Source: Ectocarpus siliculosus (lineage: Eukaryota > Sar > Phaeophyceae > Ectocarpales > Ectocarpaceae). From it: a stretch of DNA of 64,000 nucleotides. Location of the stretch: NCBI GenBank assembly GCA_000310025.1, contig FN649728.1:2248125-2312124 (forward strand). The letters are read 5' to 3'. The position numbers and the translations under genes are program-made. Shown here piece after piece: positions 46,801-61,800 of the stretch. Position 1 is the first letter of the stretch. Every line of letters begins with the position of its first letter. The notes below the pieces were generated by a model. It was not told where the DNA came from. It saw only the letters and a list, made by a program, of their open reading frames with translations, and searched no databases.

Positions 46801-49800
46801 ATGGGTGATGTTCCGGATAAACCAGGGCAAGCGAGAGCCTAGAGTAGGGCTCGTTGTAGTCCCATCGTCTTTAGTGATGCCGACGCCAATCACGCTCACC
46901 AGGTTTCTTACAATAGCTGGTACATCGATTGACTTTTTGCAGCACGAACTGTTCTGTGGTTGTTCCCGGGGTTTGGTGCAAGAGTGCCAGCAACAGAAGA
47001 AAACGTTCGGCCCTACAACGGCAATGCTTTCATGTGTGTTGAGCTTTCACACAAGCTCTAATCGCACCGTCTCCTCTTCCACCTTGTCCGTTCCTCTCTG
47101 CCTTTTCGCATCTCAGATACTTCAACAGCGAGCGTTCCGCAGGAACTTGTGCGAAAAATTAACAGGGGCTCACTTCGAAGGCCCAATCACGCCAAAAGGT
47201 GCGAGTTTCTTCTTACCAATAGTGCAACAATTGACAAGCGAGGGAAACATCCTCAGCCTGTCCCTGAACGCGGACCCGATGGGTGACATGCATATGACGA
47301 GGTGGATGCACGAGCGCACCCTCGTCACGTACTGGGCGAAGATGTTGACCTTCGTGGGAGGGATCCGCTTCCTCTGGCAGTCCACCCTAGACGGCAAAGC
47401 GAGGGGGGGTCGTGCAGGGGGCCGACCCGAAATAAAGTATGCGGGTTTTACGGCACAATAAATATCTTTACGTAGAAAAGAAGGCACGGTGGGGTGACGG
47501 AAACGAGTACACTAATGTTGAGCGTTCTTCCATAATGTGGTGGTGCTGAACACGTAACAAGGGTGGGGGGAAAGAACAATCACTTGCAACATGTTGAGCT
47601 TTGCCGGAGATGAACTACCATTTCCTATGGCAATCTTCGATCCGACAAGAGGTTTCGGGGGGGGAAGGCATGTAAACCCTGATGTTTCGAGGGATTTGCC
47701 GTCACGCGCAAGGCACGATTGTGCAGCAGTGGCTGGTGTCCCACGACGTGTGGAGGACAACATTATTTCAGACTGCAACGGAACGTCCGGGAGGCGACGT
47801 GCCGGGGATGATCATGAAAGACATCATGAAAACAAGATGAACGCATAGAACTTCTTCTATCTCCATTTCGCAGCGTAGTATGTTCGCTAAAAGCTCCGTC
47901 AGAGGGCTGGGGGGATAACCTGGAAGGGTGCTTGTGTGTGAACCACGACTAGCTTGATGTAACCGTATACCATACGGGTGACCTACTCTTAGGATCGCCC
48001 TCACCTACAGGTGGACATGATGGCATCGAGGTCTTCGGGGGCATACAGGTTCGGGACGTCTCCGGCGTTCAAGATGTTGTTGATGTCCTCCAGCATGACC
48101 TCGTTTACGATCTGCACATCACTGTCTCGTTGGGAGAGTGTGATACGGTGTCGGGGGCGGCGCCAGAATGCAACGGGTGGGCGGAAGTCGCAAGAATTGC
48201 AGGGGTCAGGAGCAATTCGTGGACGTTGTGCCGGAGGTTTTGGGACATTATAGCACTCACAGCTAATCGTGGTCGGCTGGCCACGATCTCGGTACTAAAG
48301 CTTGCACCCGACCCGGCAACAGCAGGTGTCCTGTGAACCGAACGGAAAATTGGTTTCTGGGGCCTGGAGCAGGGTCACAGGCAGGTGAAATACGTCTCGG
48401 CCTGTCTTTTGGAACCTCTTGACCAATCATCCACCGGCGCGAAAAGAGCGCTTTCGTAATTGCTGGCACAGTTGTCCAGACCATAGAACGAAGGATGTTA
48501 CCTGCACACACATGGCACGGATGTGAAACCAAATATAAATATCTATCCCCACGATGTCAACAGAACCCTGAAATCGGGTGCACCCGTTTTTCGAAATCCC
48601 TTCAAGGCAGTTATGATCCAGACTCAACCGTAAACAACGCCCTCTCCCTGGAGGACCTCGTTCTTCTAGAACTCTCCCCCTGCGATAACTCACCTGAAGA
48701 GGAATGTAGTGGGCTTGTTCTTTAGTCCGGCTCCGAGGAGGCACCTCCTAACATCATCCCTCCAGTCCGAAACGGCGTATCCTTTGCTGATCTCCACCTA
48801 TCGCAAAAAAAAGTGGGAAAGACAATTGTGTTACTGCTGTCATCGTTGGCAGAAGAGGTCGGAATTCTTCGGGTGACTGCCAAGTCGTTGCACTTGCTGC
48901 ACTTGCTGCTGGCAGTGACTTTGGAACCGCGTCAGAGCGATGATTCCCGGTGTGCGTCACCCGCGAACTCTGGGTTAGCTCTCAAGAACATGACTCCTCA
49001 CAACAAAAATCCTCCACCCGCTAGCATTTGAGGCAAAATTAACAGGGTGGACGATACCAACAACGACCATACGCACCTTGAGACTCAACTCTCCATGCTC
49101 TCGCATTGCGGCCAAATAATAGCAATACACCAACAACGGCCACCAAAAGCAGGTTGACATTCAACATGCACCTGGAAGAGGTCGTATCCGGCGATGTAGG
49201 TGGCCAGCTTCGTCATCGACTGACGTCCGGAGCCGCCCACCCCCAAGAGCAGAGCGTTTCCCTGAGGCTGTCTCAGGATGCGGCTGACCCTCGAGACGTG
49301 CTCGATCGCGTCCAGAAACATGACGAGCGGCATCGGCTGCTTGGACTCCCCGTTGTGGTCCACGAGGTACTGGTTGATGGTCGACTGCGCCGTTGGGGAA
49401 AGCAAATTTCCCACCGAAACCAAGCGTACATCTGGAGTCAGGCATTTATACACTATACTTTTATTGCCGCACCTGTTTACGAGACCGATCGGCAAGATCC
49501 GTCCTGAATACACCGTGAACTGTTTATATACAACGAAGAGACACACAAGGCTGACAAACTTCTTCAAGACCAAGACTTTTTCGAGTCGTGATACTCGATG
49601 CATTTCCTGGCTCACCGTGAGCTTGTCCAAATCCGGGACCTCCTCGTAGACAGTGGGCTCGGCTCCCGGTATCATGTAGTCTCCGTAGATCAAGCGCTCC
49701 TGTAACGCCACACGGGAGGCGTGGGCATGGTCGAGAACTTCTTAACAGGAATCCCGCGGCCAGCTACTGGTGATTCCGTCTCACTTAGTTGTCTTTTTGC

Positions 49801-52800
49801 GTACACAAGGCAGGTAGGCTCCTTCGGAGGGAGATCTATCCCCTAGAGAACTTCGTCATGTCTGTTTTCTGCCGCGCACGAGAGAAGAAGTTGGTCGCAC
49901 CTGGGGGACCACGTCGTGCCAATCCATCTGGAAGTTGTTGGTCACGATGCCCTTGAGGAGGTCCTTGAACCACGCGTGGTCCTCGGCGTTGATCAGCCGG
50001 TCCTCGAATACGCGCTTGCTCTCGTGGCACCACAGGCGGACCAGCATCTCCGGCGTCGTCACGGACTTGTAGCTGCTCATGAGCATACCTTTCCCAACGG
50101 ATATGTAGTGTAGGGGTGCGAAAACCCTAAGGGGTTGATGTCTTTGCGCACTAAATGTAGAATACGGCGATAGCGTACAAGCAACGCTTGATCTCCCTCT
50201 CTGGCTCCTCTCGTGGCACTATCAAGAGAACATGCAGCACCTCCAGCATCGTCGTGGGCTTGTATGGCTATATATCCGCATGCCGTGTCAGGAGCAAGAA
50301 AGTAACGCGTTCCATTTCTGTGACGCTATTGAGACGTTGCTCTAAAACAAGGGACGGCAGTAGTCGAAAGTGATTCCCTTTTGCTGGAATCACACACGCG
50401 CACATACCCGAGTCCCACCTTGGAAAACCTTGGCCATGTCTCTAAGGTTGAAAGTGTAGTGGCTCTTTTGGGGCGTGGGGAGCAGCTCCCTCGTGATGGT
50501 GTTGAACACCTCGATCGTTGCGTCCACCACTGCAGAGGATAGCCTTGTTGACAGTAGGATCAGGCGGACGGCACAGCGAGGTGGCAAGGACGAAGCAAGT
50601 GCGCGACACCCCGTCAATTGCAAGACAAGTGCTTCACGATGGCTATACTGCCGCAAGCACCAGATGGGGAGGAGACTCTGCAGTATCATCGAGCGCCTGC
50701 TTATCAGGCCACTGCATTTGCACGAAAATAGCTTTGGCGCAGTTCTGCCCTTCTCTCTTTTTTTTTGGCACCTGGCTAAGGTCGTCTCGAAGCCGGTGGA
50801 GAGGAAATTGTCGAGGATGGTGCTGAAGATCACGCGCTTGTCGTCGTCCGACATGTCGACGTACCCGATTACATTGAAGTGCCGCACGAACCGCGGGGTT
50901 ACGTGGGCCCTGAAGGAGCAGACGGCGTTTTGTGGTTAGTGCAATAATCAAAGAGATGTAATGAAGTCAGTAGTAAATGGAACGGACATCGATCCCTCGA
51001 GTACTGAATGTACGCGCATAGCGCAGCACAACAAAAGCACGACAGGGCCAGCAGGCATCGGTAGGACCGTGGCCCGTTTGGAGTACAGAATCGCAGTCGG
51101 AGAGGAAGTATTGCATACTACGTGGGATGTAGAATTCGGATATCGCGTTCAACACAAAAGTGTACGTGAGAGAAGGAGCTGCTAAGCATATTTTGCCGAG
51201 AAGGAATTGGAACGCAGCAAAGACAAACGATTCTGAAGTATCCGGGACCGGAGCTCTCGGATGGGTCATTTTAACGGCACGCGGAACAGCTGACAATTAG
51301 ACCGATGTGGGTTGAACGAAACCAAGTTTTTCCAGTCAAAAATGGAAAACAGACCAAGAGATAATTGAAAACAGCGAGTGGGCTTTAGGACGAGTACACG
51401 TCCTTCGGTCGTACCGCCCGGTTTTGGATGACAGCGTTCCGAGAGCTGTACTGTTAAATCTGCAACGATCCTTTCACATGCAAACCTACCGTAACAAAGT
51501 GCTAAGGAGCGTGACAAGTTGGTGTGACAACTCCAAGGGGGCCAACTGCAAGGGTCCGATTCTTTGTCGAGGCAAATGGCCCTGACCTGCCGCCCCCGGG
51601 AGGGCCCATGGAACAAACCATGGTCACGTCGATGATTTTCCGGTAGGTCAGCTCTTTGCGGTCGTACCACCCGTCCTGGTCAAACCACTGCCGAAGGATC
51701 TCGATCGGTGGCTGAGCTCCATATTCCTCCCTGTGGTTCGTGAGTCAGTGGATGTGGTTGACTGTCAACAGTGCGACTCGTTTCAGGCAGCCTTTCCTAC
51801 TCATTGTTGGTTCTTTCTTCGTCCTGCCTCACCTTGTTAACGCTGATGTGAAACAGCTAAAGCGTGTGTAAAGCACGGACAGACCTACCGAAATAGCAAC
51901 CCTCGGGGGCATTGAGCAATGTACAGGAATACTTCGAGGACAGACAGGTTTAAACATTTTTCCGGTGAAGGAGCTTGACTCACTGTTTAGGCATGTTAAG
52001 GTCGTCTACGTGCACGACGAACTGCTTCCCGGCGGGGGGGCCGAAGACCCCTTTTCTTCGCTTCTCCATCTTGGCGTCCATCATATCCTGGGGATGGTGT
52101 TACGGGCGGGTGTAGCGATGGTTGGGTCAAGGTTTGGTCACAGTAACCCCATCATGATGTTTTTGTTTCGAGCGGCTGAAGAAACGCTACACCTCGTATA
52201 CAACGAGTAATTCAAAATATCACTTGGTGTTTATACCAATTCGGTGGTTGTTTTTGAGTACCGATAGCTGCTGTGGTTTCTGATTGTTCCGCTTTACCTA
52301 CAAAAGTTGAAAGGTAAACTCGGTACAGGTTTTTGCTTTTCCCTGATATGCCAGGTTAAGCACGGTCGACATACCTGGGTCATGTTGGCCGAAGTCTGCG
52401 CCGAGAAGGCGATGGTGAACGGAGACACCGAAGCATCCACACACCTAACATAACAATAGATTTGGTGGTTATGTGCAGAGGCAGGGGACATCAACGATGA
52501 AATCAAGTGACTGCGTTCTCCAAACTGTGGCAAAGGTTGGGTAGGTGGGGCAGTCCTTCAATATTTCGAAGGCACAGGCAAGTTGCTCAGGCGTGACGCA
52601 GCCAAAGTAGTCATTCAGTTGGATATTTTTTGCCGTGCGCACCTTCCACCGACAAACGATTGGCCCATGAGGTACTGCGCGATGTTGACGGTTTTTCCGG
52701 TCCCCGTGGGTCCACAAGTCAACACGTGTTTCCCTCCGCGGATCAAGAGGTCGAGCAAGAAGGTGTTGCGGACACCGTCAGTTGTGGGCACGATGATCTG

Positions 52801-55800
52801 GACGACAGCAAAGCAAACACCCGCCGGAGAGGGAGAGTGGGGGTATTTAGTCAGCAAGGGCATCGATCCCGCAAGGAAATAGGACCGAACAATTGGTTGG
52901 GAACACTCAGAAGTTTTCCGGCAGGTAGATGACTCTAGACCGAGTTGCAACTGTCTCAACTGTCTAATGTTTGAGCAATCATTTTCCCAGCAAGCGCGCA
53001 CCTCGTTGAACTGAAGCTTGGGATCGACGGAGTAAGCCTCGGTTGTGGACATCCATGGGACCCACTCTCCCTTGTCGCCCTTCTCCGGCACGAAGACGTA
53101 GTCGTATACCTGTGCCGTGTGATCGGGCGTTTGCGTTGTGTTGGCTATTTTCTAGTTTGTCTGTTCATTTTCGGGGACTATGTGCGAAATACAATGGCAG
53201 GTGGTATCTCAAACGCAATGCACGCCCCGCGCTGTAGCGTACATGTTTGGTTGTCTCACCACCCAACTAAAAACGTGCCGTTCATCGTGTTTCCCTGTCA
53301 AGAGAAGCGCATTCAAATTCAGAGCCAAAGGGTCCTTCAACTCACGGTGCCCTCCTTGGGGAACAGCCAGGGGCTGGTGTTGCTGGCCGTTTCGCACTTG
53401 AGCCAGGCATCGAACTGCCTCCGCCCCGCTTGGTCGACGGTGCAGCCCACGCTCCAGACGAAGGCGAACAAGAATAGCGCTTCCACGTGGGTCACCAAAG
53501 CCTTGAGCGCCTGGAAATTCATCAACGGAGGGCTAGACTGTAGGTACTTTAGTTGCTCGAGACAGGACGATCTGACAAAATGTGACGTTGTTCACTTGAA
53601 ACCACGCATCCAAAGCAACCGCGCGACTGGTGTATCACGCCATGAACTACGAAAGTCCTTGCTGGTGCAAATTCGGGTAGCCTCGGAGCCGGTACACACG
53701 CATATGGCACCTTAGGGCTCGGCGGTGCGGAGCCTTCAACCTCTTGAAACGGCTCCAGGAAGCAGTCTAGCAGTCGCATCAGGCTCTGAGCCAGGTTGTT
53801 GTCGACGGTCGGGACCACCTCTCGGCACCACTGCCGAACCCAAGCAATGCCTGATTAAGGATAGATTCAAACCGGGGCGGGGAGGGTTCCGGGGGTCATT
53901 GATTCGCTTGTACCAGGGTTGAGTCGTGGGTACGGGGTCCAGAAGAAAATCGCCGATCTCAAAATTCGGTTCGAGAAAGTCAATTTCTCGCCAAATCCGT
54001 TAAACGCGTTGTTTCGTCTATCAAGACCGGGCATCACCACCAAACGATCCCTGGAACATGGGGCACCTATGGAAGCGACCGGAAGTAAGCTCCCAATACA
54101 CAATCTTCTCTCCGTAGGCTGGTGGAAGCTGTATTTCGGGGTCACACTCGGAGAGATTTTCGTTGCCACACAAAAAAACTGGTGAAATTGTTTGTGGTAA
54201 GTCAACGCACAAATAGTCACCGCGAAAGATGATCACCTGAGCTAAGGTACGTGTCGAAGAGAGCGGAAAACTGGATAATGATGTCCTGCGGAAGCGTGGA
54301 CGGCAGGGTTGCGAGCCACGTCTGACAGAGCGCGTCTAGCCCCAGGCCTTTAGGCTCCATGTAGATGATTCCCACCCGAGATACGGTGGCCGGAGAGGCT
54401 ACAGTGAGGTCTTCGACCTGGAGCAAACGCCATCGGGTCGTTGAAGATAATCGGAGTATGGTAACACGTCAACGCATGATCAACTCCACCTGGACAATGA
54501 TCGATCGCGCGGACCCTAGAACATATTTTGTCGTTGTGTTTGGATGTCCTTGCACCTGCTGCCTTTGCCAACTAGGCTATGTGGGAGTGAATGAAATACA
54601 AGAGTTCAAAGGGTGTGATGACCCAACAGAACCTCACACGCATGAAACGGAAAGCGAGAAAATACTGATTCCAAAAACGCACTCACTCACCTCGAACATC
54701 ATAGTCATTTCAGGAGACATCTTGATGATCTCCCCTGAATTCAGGCACAGCTGCAGTGAAGTAAGGATTCGAGCAACAGCGCGCAGGTGCAGATGGATAG
54801 AAAGAAGGCCGTAAGTTAAAAAAATAATGTTTTTGAATGCTTTTGTCAGGTGTTCTTTTTCGCGATCGTAGCGTATTTTATTGGCATCCTCTCCTGTTCT
54901 TGCGGAATAGACAAACCCATGCTAACCGTACGTCCCGTCAAAATAGTTTCCCATGTTGTGGGTAAAACCAATCCATATGTGGAGTTGACGTTTGAACAAT
55001 TTACGTCGGTGGGTCCGAAAACCGAATTCGTTAGTTTCATGACTACCCCAACCTCAACCAACACAAGAAAATCACGTGACGATTATCATCAGATTGAACA
55101 CTGCAGCAGCAAGCATTGCATTATGCTGAAGCCAATCAGCGAGCCACGCACACCTTCTTGTTGTCATCGAGAACGGTGTTCATGTTCTCGATCCAGATGG
55201 CATCGACTGGTCCGTCAAAGACAACCCACTTCCTGTCCGAAGTAGGGCTGGACGCTGCCAGCCTGAGCGACAATTATAGGAAACCCATCGTGTTGGGGGA
55301 CACATGTAAAGTGAAGAAGTCGCCGAGGTGTCAACAGAAGATTATGCCCGTCGGTGGTTCTACTGTTTTCGGCCGACAGACTGAGAAAAATCTATGGGCG
55401 AACCACAACAGTTACAATATCGTGGGGAAGAGATAGTGTTCGAGAACAAAGCGGTGAAAGACAGATGTTCTGGTGTCGTCGGAGTTTGACGGCCAAATCG
55501 GGGGCTCTTCACGAAAGGAGAGAACGGGTTCAAAACGAAGTTGAACTGAGAACTGTGGAATACACCAAAATATCGGCGCTACTTTTCCTGTAGCTCTCTC
55601 ACGTAAGTACCACTTGACATAGGTTTCAATACAGAGGCTTATGTCGTCATCAGGGATTATCACAACCAGTAAATAATTGCAGGAAATCGCTCCAGGAACT
55701 CCGCGGCACCTTGAGAAATGCTCACCATTCGACACGCAGAAAGCGTGATGCGGATGGAGGTGTGAAATCTTACACAAAGCCACACAGTCAATGAAGCCAC

Positions 55801-58800
55801 TTTCTTCTCGGTTTTCACCTGTACATCGTGGACATGATTCCGTCCTGCCATTCGTGCGTGCTTGGGTCGAACTCGCCGTACATCTGTCCCATCGTGATGC
55901 TCTTTGGATTGAGCTGGTAGATGATAACCTTCTCGTAGCCGAAGCCCTAGGGGGGGAGTGATCGTGCCGTCAATGAAGAAAGCGGTGCAGGACGTAGAGA
56001 GTACGAAGGAGATGGTGACAACAGTCAGTTTCGAGAAGCAGGAAGGGTGTGTTTTCTCAAGGAGCAACTGGGCACGCAGAGACAGACACAGTCTACTAGC
56101 GACTTTTTGAGTGGTGGGGAATCGCACGGCACGGCAATCACCGCGAACTTTCTTTCCCGTACCTCTTTCCCCATTTTCTTCAAACGGGACAAAGTTTCCT
56201 CGAGAACGTGGAGGTTCGAAGACTTTCCTCCCCCCGTCGGCCCGACAAGCATGAGCCCGTGCCGCACAACGATCATCTCGTAAAGCTGTATGACCTGGTG
56301 GAGAGGTGGAAGGAGGACACGAGGGATAGGTACGGCGAACCGACACGGAAGAATTGAGAGGTATATACCATGTGCATGCAAAACCGAAACATACCTTTTT
56401 ACCTTGAAGCCAGTTGTGGTTGGGGTCACGCTCAATTTTTACGCAATCTATTTGGGACGTTTGAGGCGTACCTGCAGTTGACGCTGTCATTAATCCGCGT
56501 CAGCCGCTGTAACTACATGCGCACACTGGGGTCACCTTTGTTGTGAAGAAGGGGTGCGGCTGCAAGCCCTTCGCCTGGATCACCAGCTTCATGACGCTGT
56601 TCAGGTCGCCGTAGTCCAGCACGGGTCGCTTTCTGCCCGGGAAGAGATCGGAGATGATGCCCTCGAAGAGCGGTAAGTCCATCTCCAGGAACTTGGGGAA
56701 GTTAACGTCCTGCGCGGCCGTGCCATGGGATATTGTTGGAAGAGAATAGTGTCACAGTCGAAAGGGGATGCGTTGAAGTCCTTGCAGTGAATGGGAGAAA
56801 GAACGCTTCGATAATCGGCTTGTTTTGAGCCACCTCAAGCCTATACACTGATGTTCACAGCCCTCTGTACCGTAGGGATCACGACTGCATATTCTGAAGG
56901 AATCACACAGCTTTTTGGCTGCGTGTGCATCAATCGTCGACATTTCGGAGTCGGTGCCCTACTATGACTGAACGGTATTCTCGTATCGGAGGCGACGGTC
57001 AGTTGGTTTTTTCTAACTACCAGTAGACGCGGGCATGATTCCCGTCCACACTCTGGTGGATGGGAAATTCGTCCACCAGGGGGAGCGCGGGGGGGTACAG
57101 CACACTCCCGATACCGAGAAGTACGGTCGTTTGTCGCTGCCATGAACACATTAGCCTTTCGTGTACTTTGACATTGTGTTGCACGACGCCACGGCTAGCT
57201 ATAACGCTGGAGGCTTAAAAGGGGTTTGACATTGAAGGCAGCAGTCGTTTGTCGCTGCCATGAACACATTAGCCTTTCGTGTGCTTGACATTGTGTTGCA
57301 CGACGCCACGGCTAGTTCTAACGCTGGAGCCAGAAAAGGGGTTTGACATTGAAGGCTTGTGCTCTGCGTAGCTTGTACCGCTGGGGACAAAACGAGAAAA
57401 CCATAAAAACAACCCCCAACGACACGGGGAGAGTTCAGGAACAGCGGTGTGAATCGATTGTCCGTGGCGAAGTGTTTCTTGCCTGGAGAGCTCTCAGTAG
57501 GAGAACCATCTCATCGCCGTCGGGCTCCGCCTGCTTCAAGTTTCCGGCGGCCGTGATGACCGTCTTTACCGCTCGCATGCCGTAGTCGTAGTGAGGCTTT
57601 TCGGTTTCGGAGGGAGCGTAAGACAAGGAGAGGACGTCACGAAATGCTCTGACGCTAGTGGGATATACCAGGTGCTTCGTTTCCAGAAAAAATCTCCGAA
57701 AATCAGAAAGATGCTCGTATCAATCATAAACAAGTTATATTCAAGCGTTTCGGTCTCCGTGAAATCCGTGTTGTATGACAAAGGCTATTTTGGGTAGGGG
57801 CTCGTGGTGAAAGAGAAGTCTCCAGCGTAAACTATGCATATTTCGAAGTGAATGAGATTTGAGCATTTCGCTTGCCCAACAGTACAAAATAAGGAGTTTC
57901 ACTTTTCCATCATGATCTTTGCACAATGAGGTGCCACATGCTAGACCTTCCGACCAGGCCTATTCGATGTCGCGGACTAAAACGCTCGAGGGGTTATCCG
58001 CTCTCGGAACGTGCAATGTATTCAACGCCCTACCTACTCCTGCTTCAACATGCCCAGCACGCAACATACAAAGCAAGGCCAGCAGATACCTGGGCAGAAA
58101 GCTGCTCCGAGCAAAGCTTGAACGTGGTGACCATCTTCGCGCCGCACTCCTTGGCCTGAGCAAAGCCGTAGGCGAAGAACATGATCTCCCCGATCAGGGC
58201 GTAGTCGGGCACCATCATGGCCACCGGTCGGAACAGGGCCTTCAGGGAGTCGGGAAGATCCGACCTTTCATTGGGTGTTGTTGATCGCAAAGCATAGGGT
58301 GGCTTGAGGGAAGTCAATGTATACACAGCCACGCGCGCTCGGGATGGTTTACACCATGAATAAGCGTTTCACGATACTAAAATCTGCCAGGAAATTGAAG
58401 AAGGTTGCCATCGGGGGGGGGGGCGTACTCAGCGAGAGTTGCGGACGGAGGTTAGGGTGGTGTAACCCCCATTCTTTGCACCTGGGATAAGTTTTCTTCT
58501 CGAAACTGGGTTGGGGTTGGGGGGGTGGTGCGGTCCGCTGTTGTTCTCAATGAGCATACCTATGTCTGTTGGGTCCTGGGGGGCAAACGATGGTTTGCGT
58601 CCTTACCTCCCCGCGTATCCAGGATTCATGGTGATGAACACTCCAAAGCCGGGCTTGACTATGATGTCGCTGCCCATGAACGAAATTCGCGGGTTGCCGC
58701 TCTTGAGGGCCTGTTGGATGGTCATGACTTGCTGGCCCACCACGGACAGCACCTGCGCACGTTTGTTTTTGCAAGTTGCACGGAAACATCACGACATGCT

Positions 58801-61800
58801 GGGAAAACCGGAAACCAATATCGTAGGCCAGCAAACATCACAGAATATCAACATCGCGCGCGCGTGCGGAAACATCAAATAACCAAGCGTGCACAAACCT
58901 CTATATTGATCCGGTTGAACTCGTCGAAGCAGGCCCAAGCGCCGCACGATGCCAAGCCCTTGAAGAACTTGCCCATGGCGATGTAGTCGAGGCCGTCGGA
59001 GCAGTTGAACACCACGCACTGCATCGCCAGGGCCTTGGATAGATCTTTGGTCGTTTCGGTCTTCCCGGTTCCCGCAGGCCCTGAGAGTGGCACACACACC
59101 AGTCAGTCACGAAAAGGGCAAGCTCCATATCATTCACACGATATTGCATGTACTTTATCTCCATCGGCATGTTTTTTTTTTTGCCGCTTCCCTAACTAGT
59201 TTGCCCAGACGTGCTGCATGCAGGCTGTACTGTTGCCAAGACGCCCACGAAGATCCGAACAACGCATAGCCGGCGGGGTCAGGCACTCTTCGGTGTTAGC
59301 TCCGTGATTCCAAGTTTTTACGCATTCATTGCAATCCTGCAACAATTCCTAGCTTAAGGCTTCTCTTTCTCGTCGGACCTGCGGGAGCACCACCGAGGAT
59401 CATCTGAAGGGCGCCCATGAGCGTCAGGTAGCACTTGTCCGTGAGCGGTGTGATCACGAGCCGGAAAGAGTTCCCAAGGTACTCGTACCCGTACGGTCGC
59501 CTCGCTGCCACCATCTCCGCCCAGAGATCACCTTCGTCCCAGTAGTACCGCAGCTGGCTCGTCCAGGAGAAATCAGACCTGAACGTGAATTAGCAGAGCA
59601 AGTAATATTGGGTGTGCCGCAAGAAACGGTGTTGGAGGTAACGTGCCACAGAGAGGAGGTTAGCAGGTTGGAGAATGCCAGAATACCAGTCTGCGTGGTT
59701 GGACGTTTTCGTGCCACACCGTGGCCAAACTCGGAGAGAATGAACATATTGCCCGTCTAGACAAGAAGTTTTGGCACGGGACCACAAGTCCAGATAATAA
59801 TTTTCTGCTTAGGACGGGAGCCGGAAGTACGAGCATATCTCACAACACGACGGTAGCACACCAACAATGATGGTAACACCAACGACCACAGCATGCATCA
59901 TTGTTCTCACTTTTCGGACACCTTTTCGTAGGCGAGTTTGATCATGACGTCCCGAGCGTGCACGTCGATGACCGTGAGGGCTCCCACCGTCGTTCTTGCG
60001 CTGTTCGACAGCTTTCCTCTGACTAAAATCACCATGTCCTCCAATTGCGCCAACTGATATAAAGGGGAGGCGATGCCGGTGAGAGCAACCAAAGCAGCGA
60101 AAAAAACGAGAGACATGAGCATTTTATTTCCCCCACATGATTCTCTGTTGGTTAGACGATTGGTAAAAGTGGGAGGCTCAATCGCCCCCTCTCATCGCCA
60201 TCGCCGCCATCACCGCCATCATCGCCAAAAACAATCGTCAATTAGTTGCGTATCTTTCGTCATCTATCTTACTTTCAATACACGGGACAAGGGCATCACA
60301 ACCAGGACAATGGTCCCTGAAGATATGGTAGCCATCATGCTTAAATCAATACGAAGTATACCCCATGGTCTGGTACCTGTCTTGTGAGCATCGTCTGTGG
60401 CGCTTCTCCACCCTGCTCGAGCAGCAACTCTTCCGTCTCCGAGGTCCAGTGCAGCTGCGAGGCGTTCAGGACGCACATGCCGGGCCACTTCTGCATCCAC
60501 TCGCATCGCCCGGAGCATAGGTAGTCTTGAATCGCCCGGTGCATGTGGTCTCGCACCTGAACGTCAGAGAGTACCGGGCTTGGCTTCTTCTTTCCCTGTC
60601 TTGTCTTCCGCGTGCGGTTGTGTTTATAGACGGGGCAATCTGCTCACGGGCGCTGAGATAAGTCGGCGCATCTCACTTTCCGCGAGCCAGGCTTAGAAAT
60701 GGGCCGGGCAAGGTGTTGGCTTCGCGGGAGCTGAGATATACCTCAGCTGCGGCCGTTGGTGCTGACCTCTACGCGGCTGGTGCAAAACGAGGTCCTTTGC
60801 ATCCACAATATTCTTGACGTTGGAACTTCCACGGAAAACAATCGTGGGTGATTGGCCCCCCGCGGGCAAGCTACGAAGGATGCGATATTGATATGGAGGC
60901 TCGCAATACCCACGCCAAGAGAGCAGTCTTGTGAAGATAGTACGACCTTCAACAGCTACGAGAAGAGCTCCCAGACGCCTTCATATTTCTGACTTGTTTG
61001 AGCTGGATGCTGCGACATTCAGAGTGCGCGAAACGTTGTAAAGAGGTGTTTTCTTGGGTGTTACGGTCATAAGGCCGATCCGGATAAACACCCCACTTTC
61101 TGTGGTTAAAACGGTATCGATCAGACCTGCGGTCGGCATGGAGGTATGGGAGCAGCACGGCTTGCTTCTTCTTTGTTTCCAACGACATGTCCGGCCAATC
61201 AATGCACCCAAATTCGATCTAGGCTCGAGGTAAGAGCTGCTTCCAGCGTACCGTGAGTCGCATATTGCCCTCAAGCTCCAGCATCCAAGCCTCGACGTTC
61301 TGCCCTTTGGGGTCGATCGGTTCGATGAGCTTTAGCGACTCCCCCTCGGGAGAGACCATGTGCGTTATCAGCAAATCACGATCAAAGACAACCTGTGGGG
61401 GGGGCATGAAAGGCAGCACAAATATCGGTGCGTATGATGCAAAACAAAACCAAGGCTAGGTGCAGACTGAACAGCGTCGTGCCCAGTGCAACCCTCTAGC
61501 AACTCAATTCTAACGGAAATAGGTGGACAACGCGGTAACAAACGAAGAAATTGACCCACAAAACGTTAGCGGGCATTCACACCCTTCGTCTTACCTTATC
61601 GATACCCTCGAAGCATTTCTTGAGATGGGGCTGCACCCTGTGAACGTCCTTGGACTCCGACAGGATAGAGAGGAGCTCGTCGTTGGAGAGGAAGTACAGC
61701 CGCGCGAACACCGAGCGCTTGGTCTCGAGGTAGTCGCTTAGCCCTTTCTGGACCTCGTCTAGCAGCTGTGCCCCCTCCCTGCGCGAGGAACAGCATCAAG

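Noticed and set aside
46805-47461. 218-codon plus-strand open frame
   Set aside because: It is antisense to dynein exon 33 (47217-47386), whose conserved protein sequence on the minus strand explains part of its length.
55660-56490. 276-codon minus-strand open frame
   Set aside because: It is an alternative frame over dynein exons 14 and 15. The true frames carry the AAA2 motifs.
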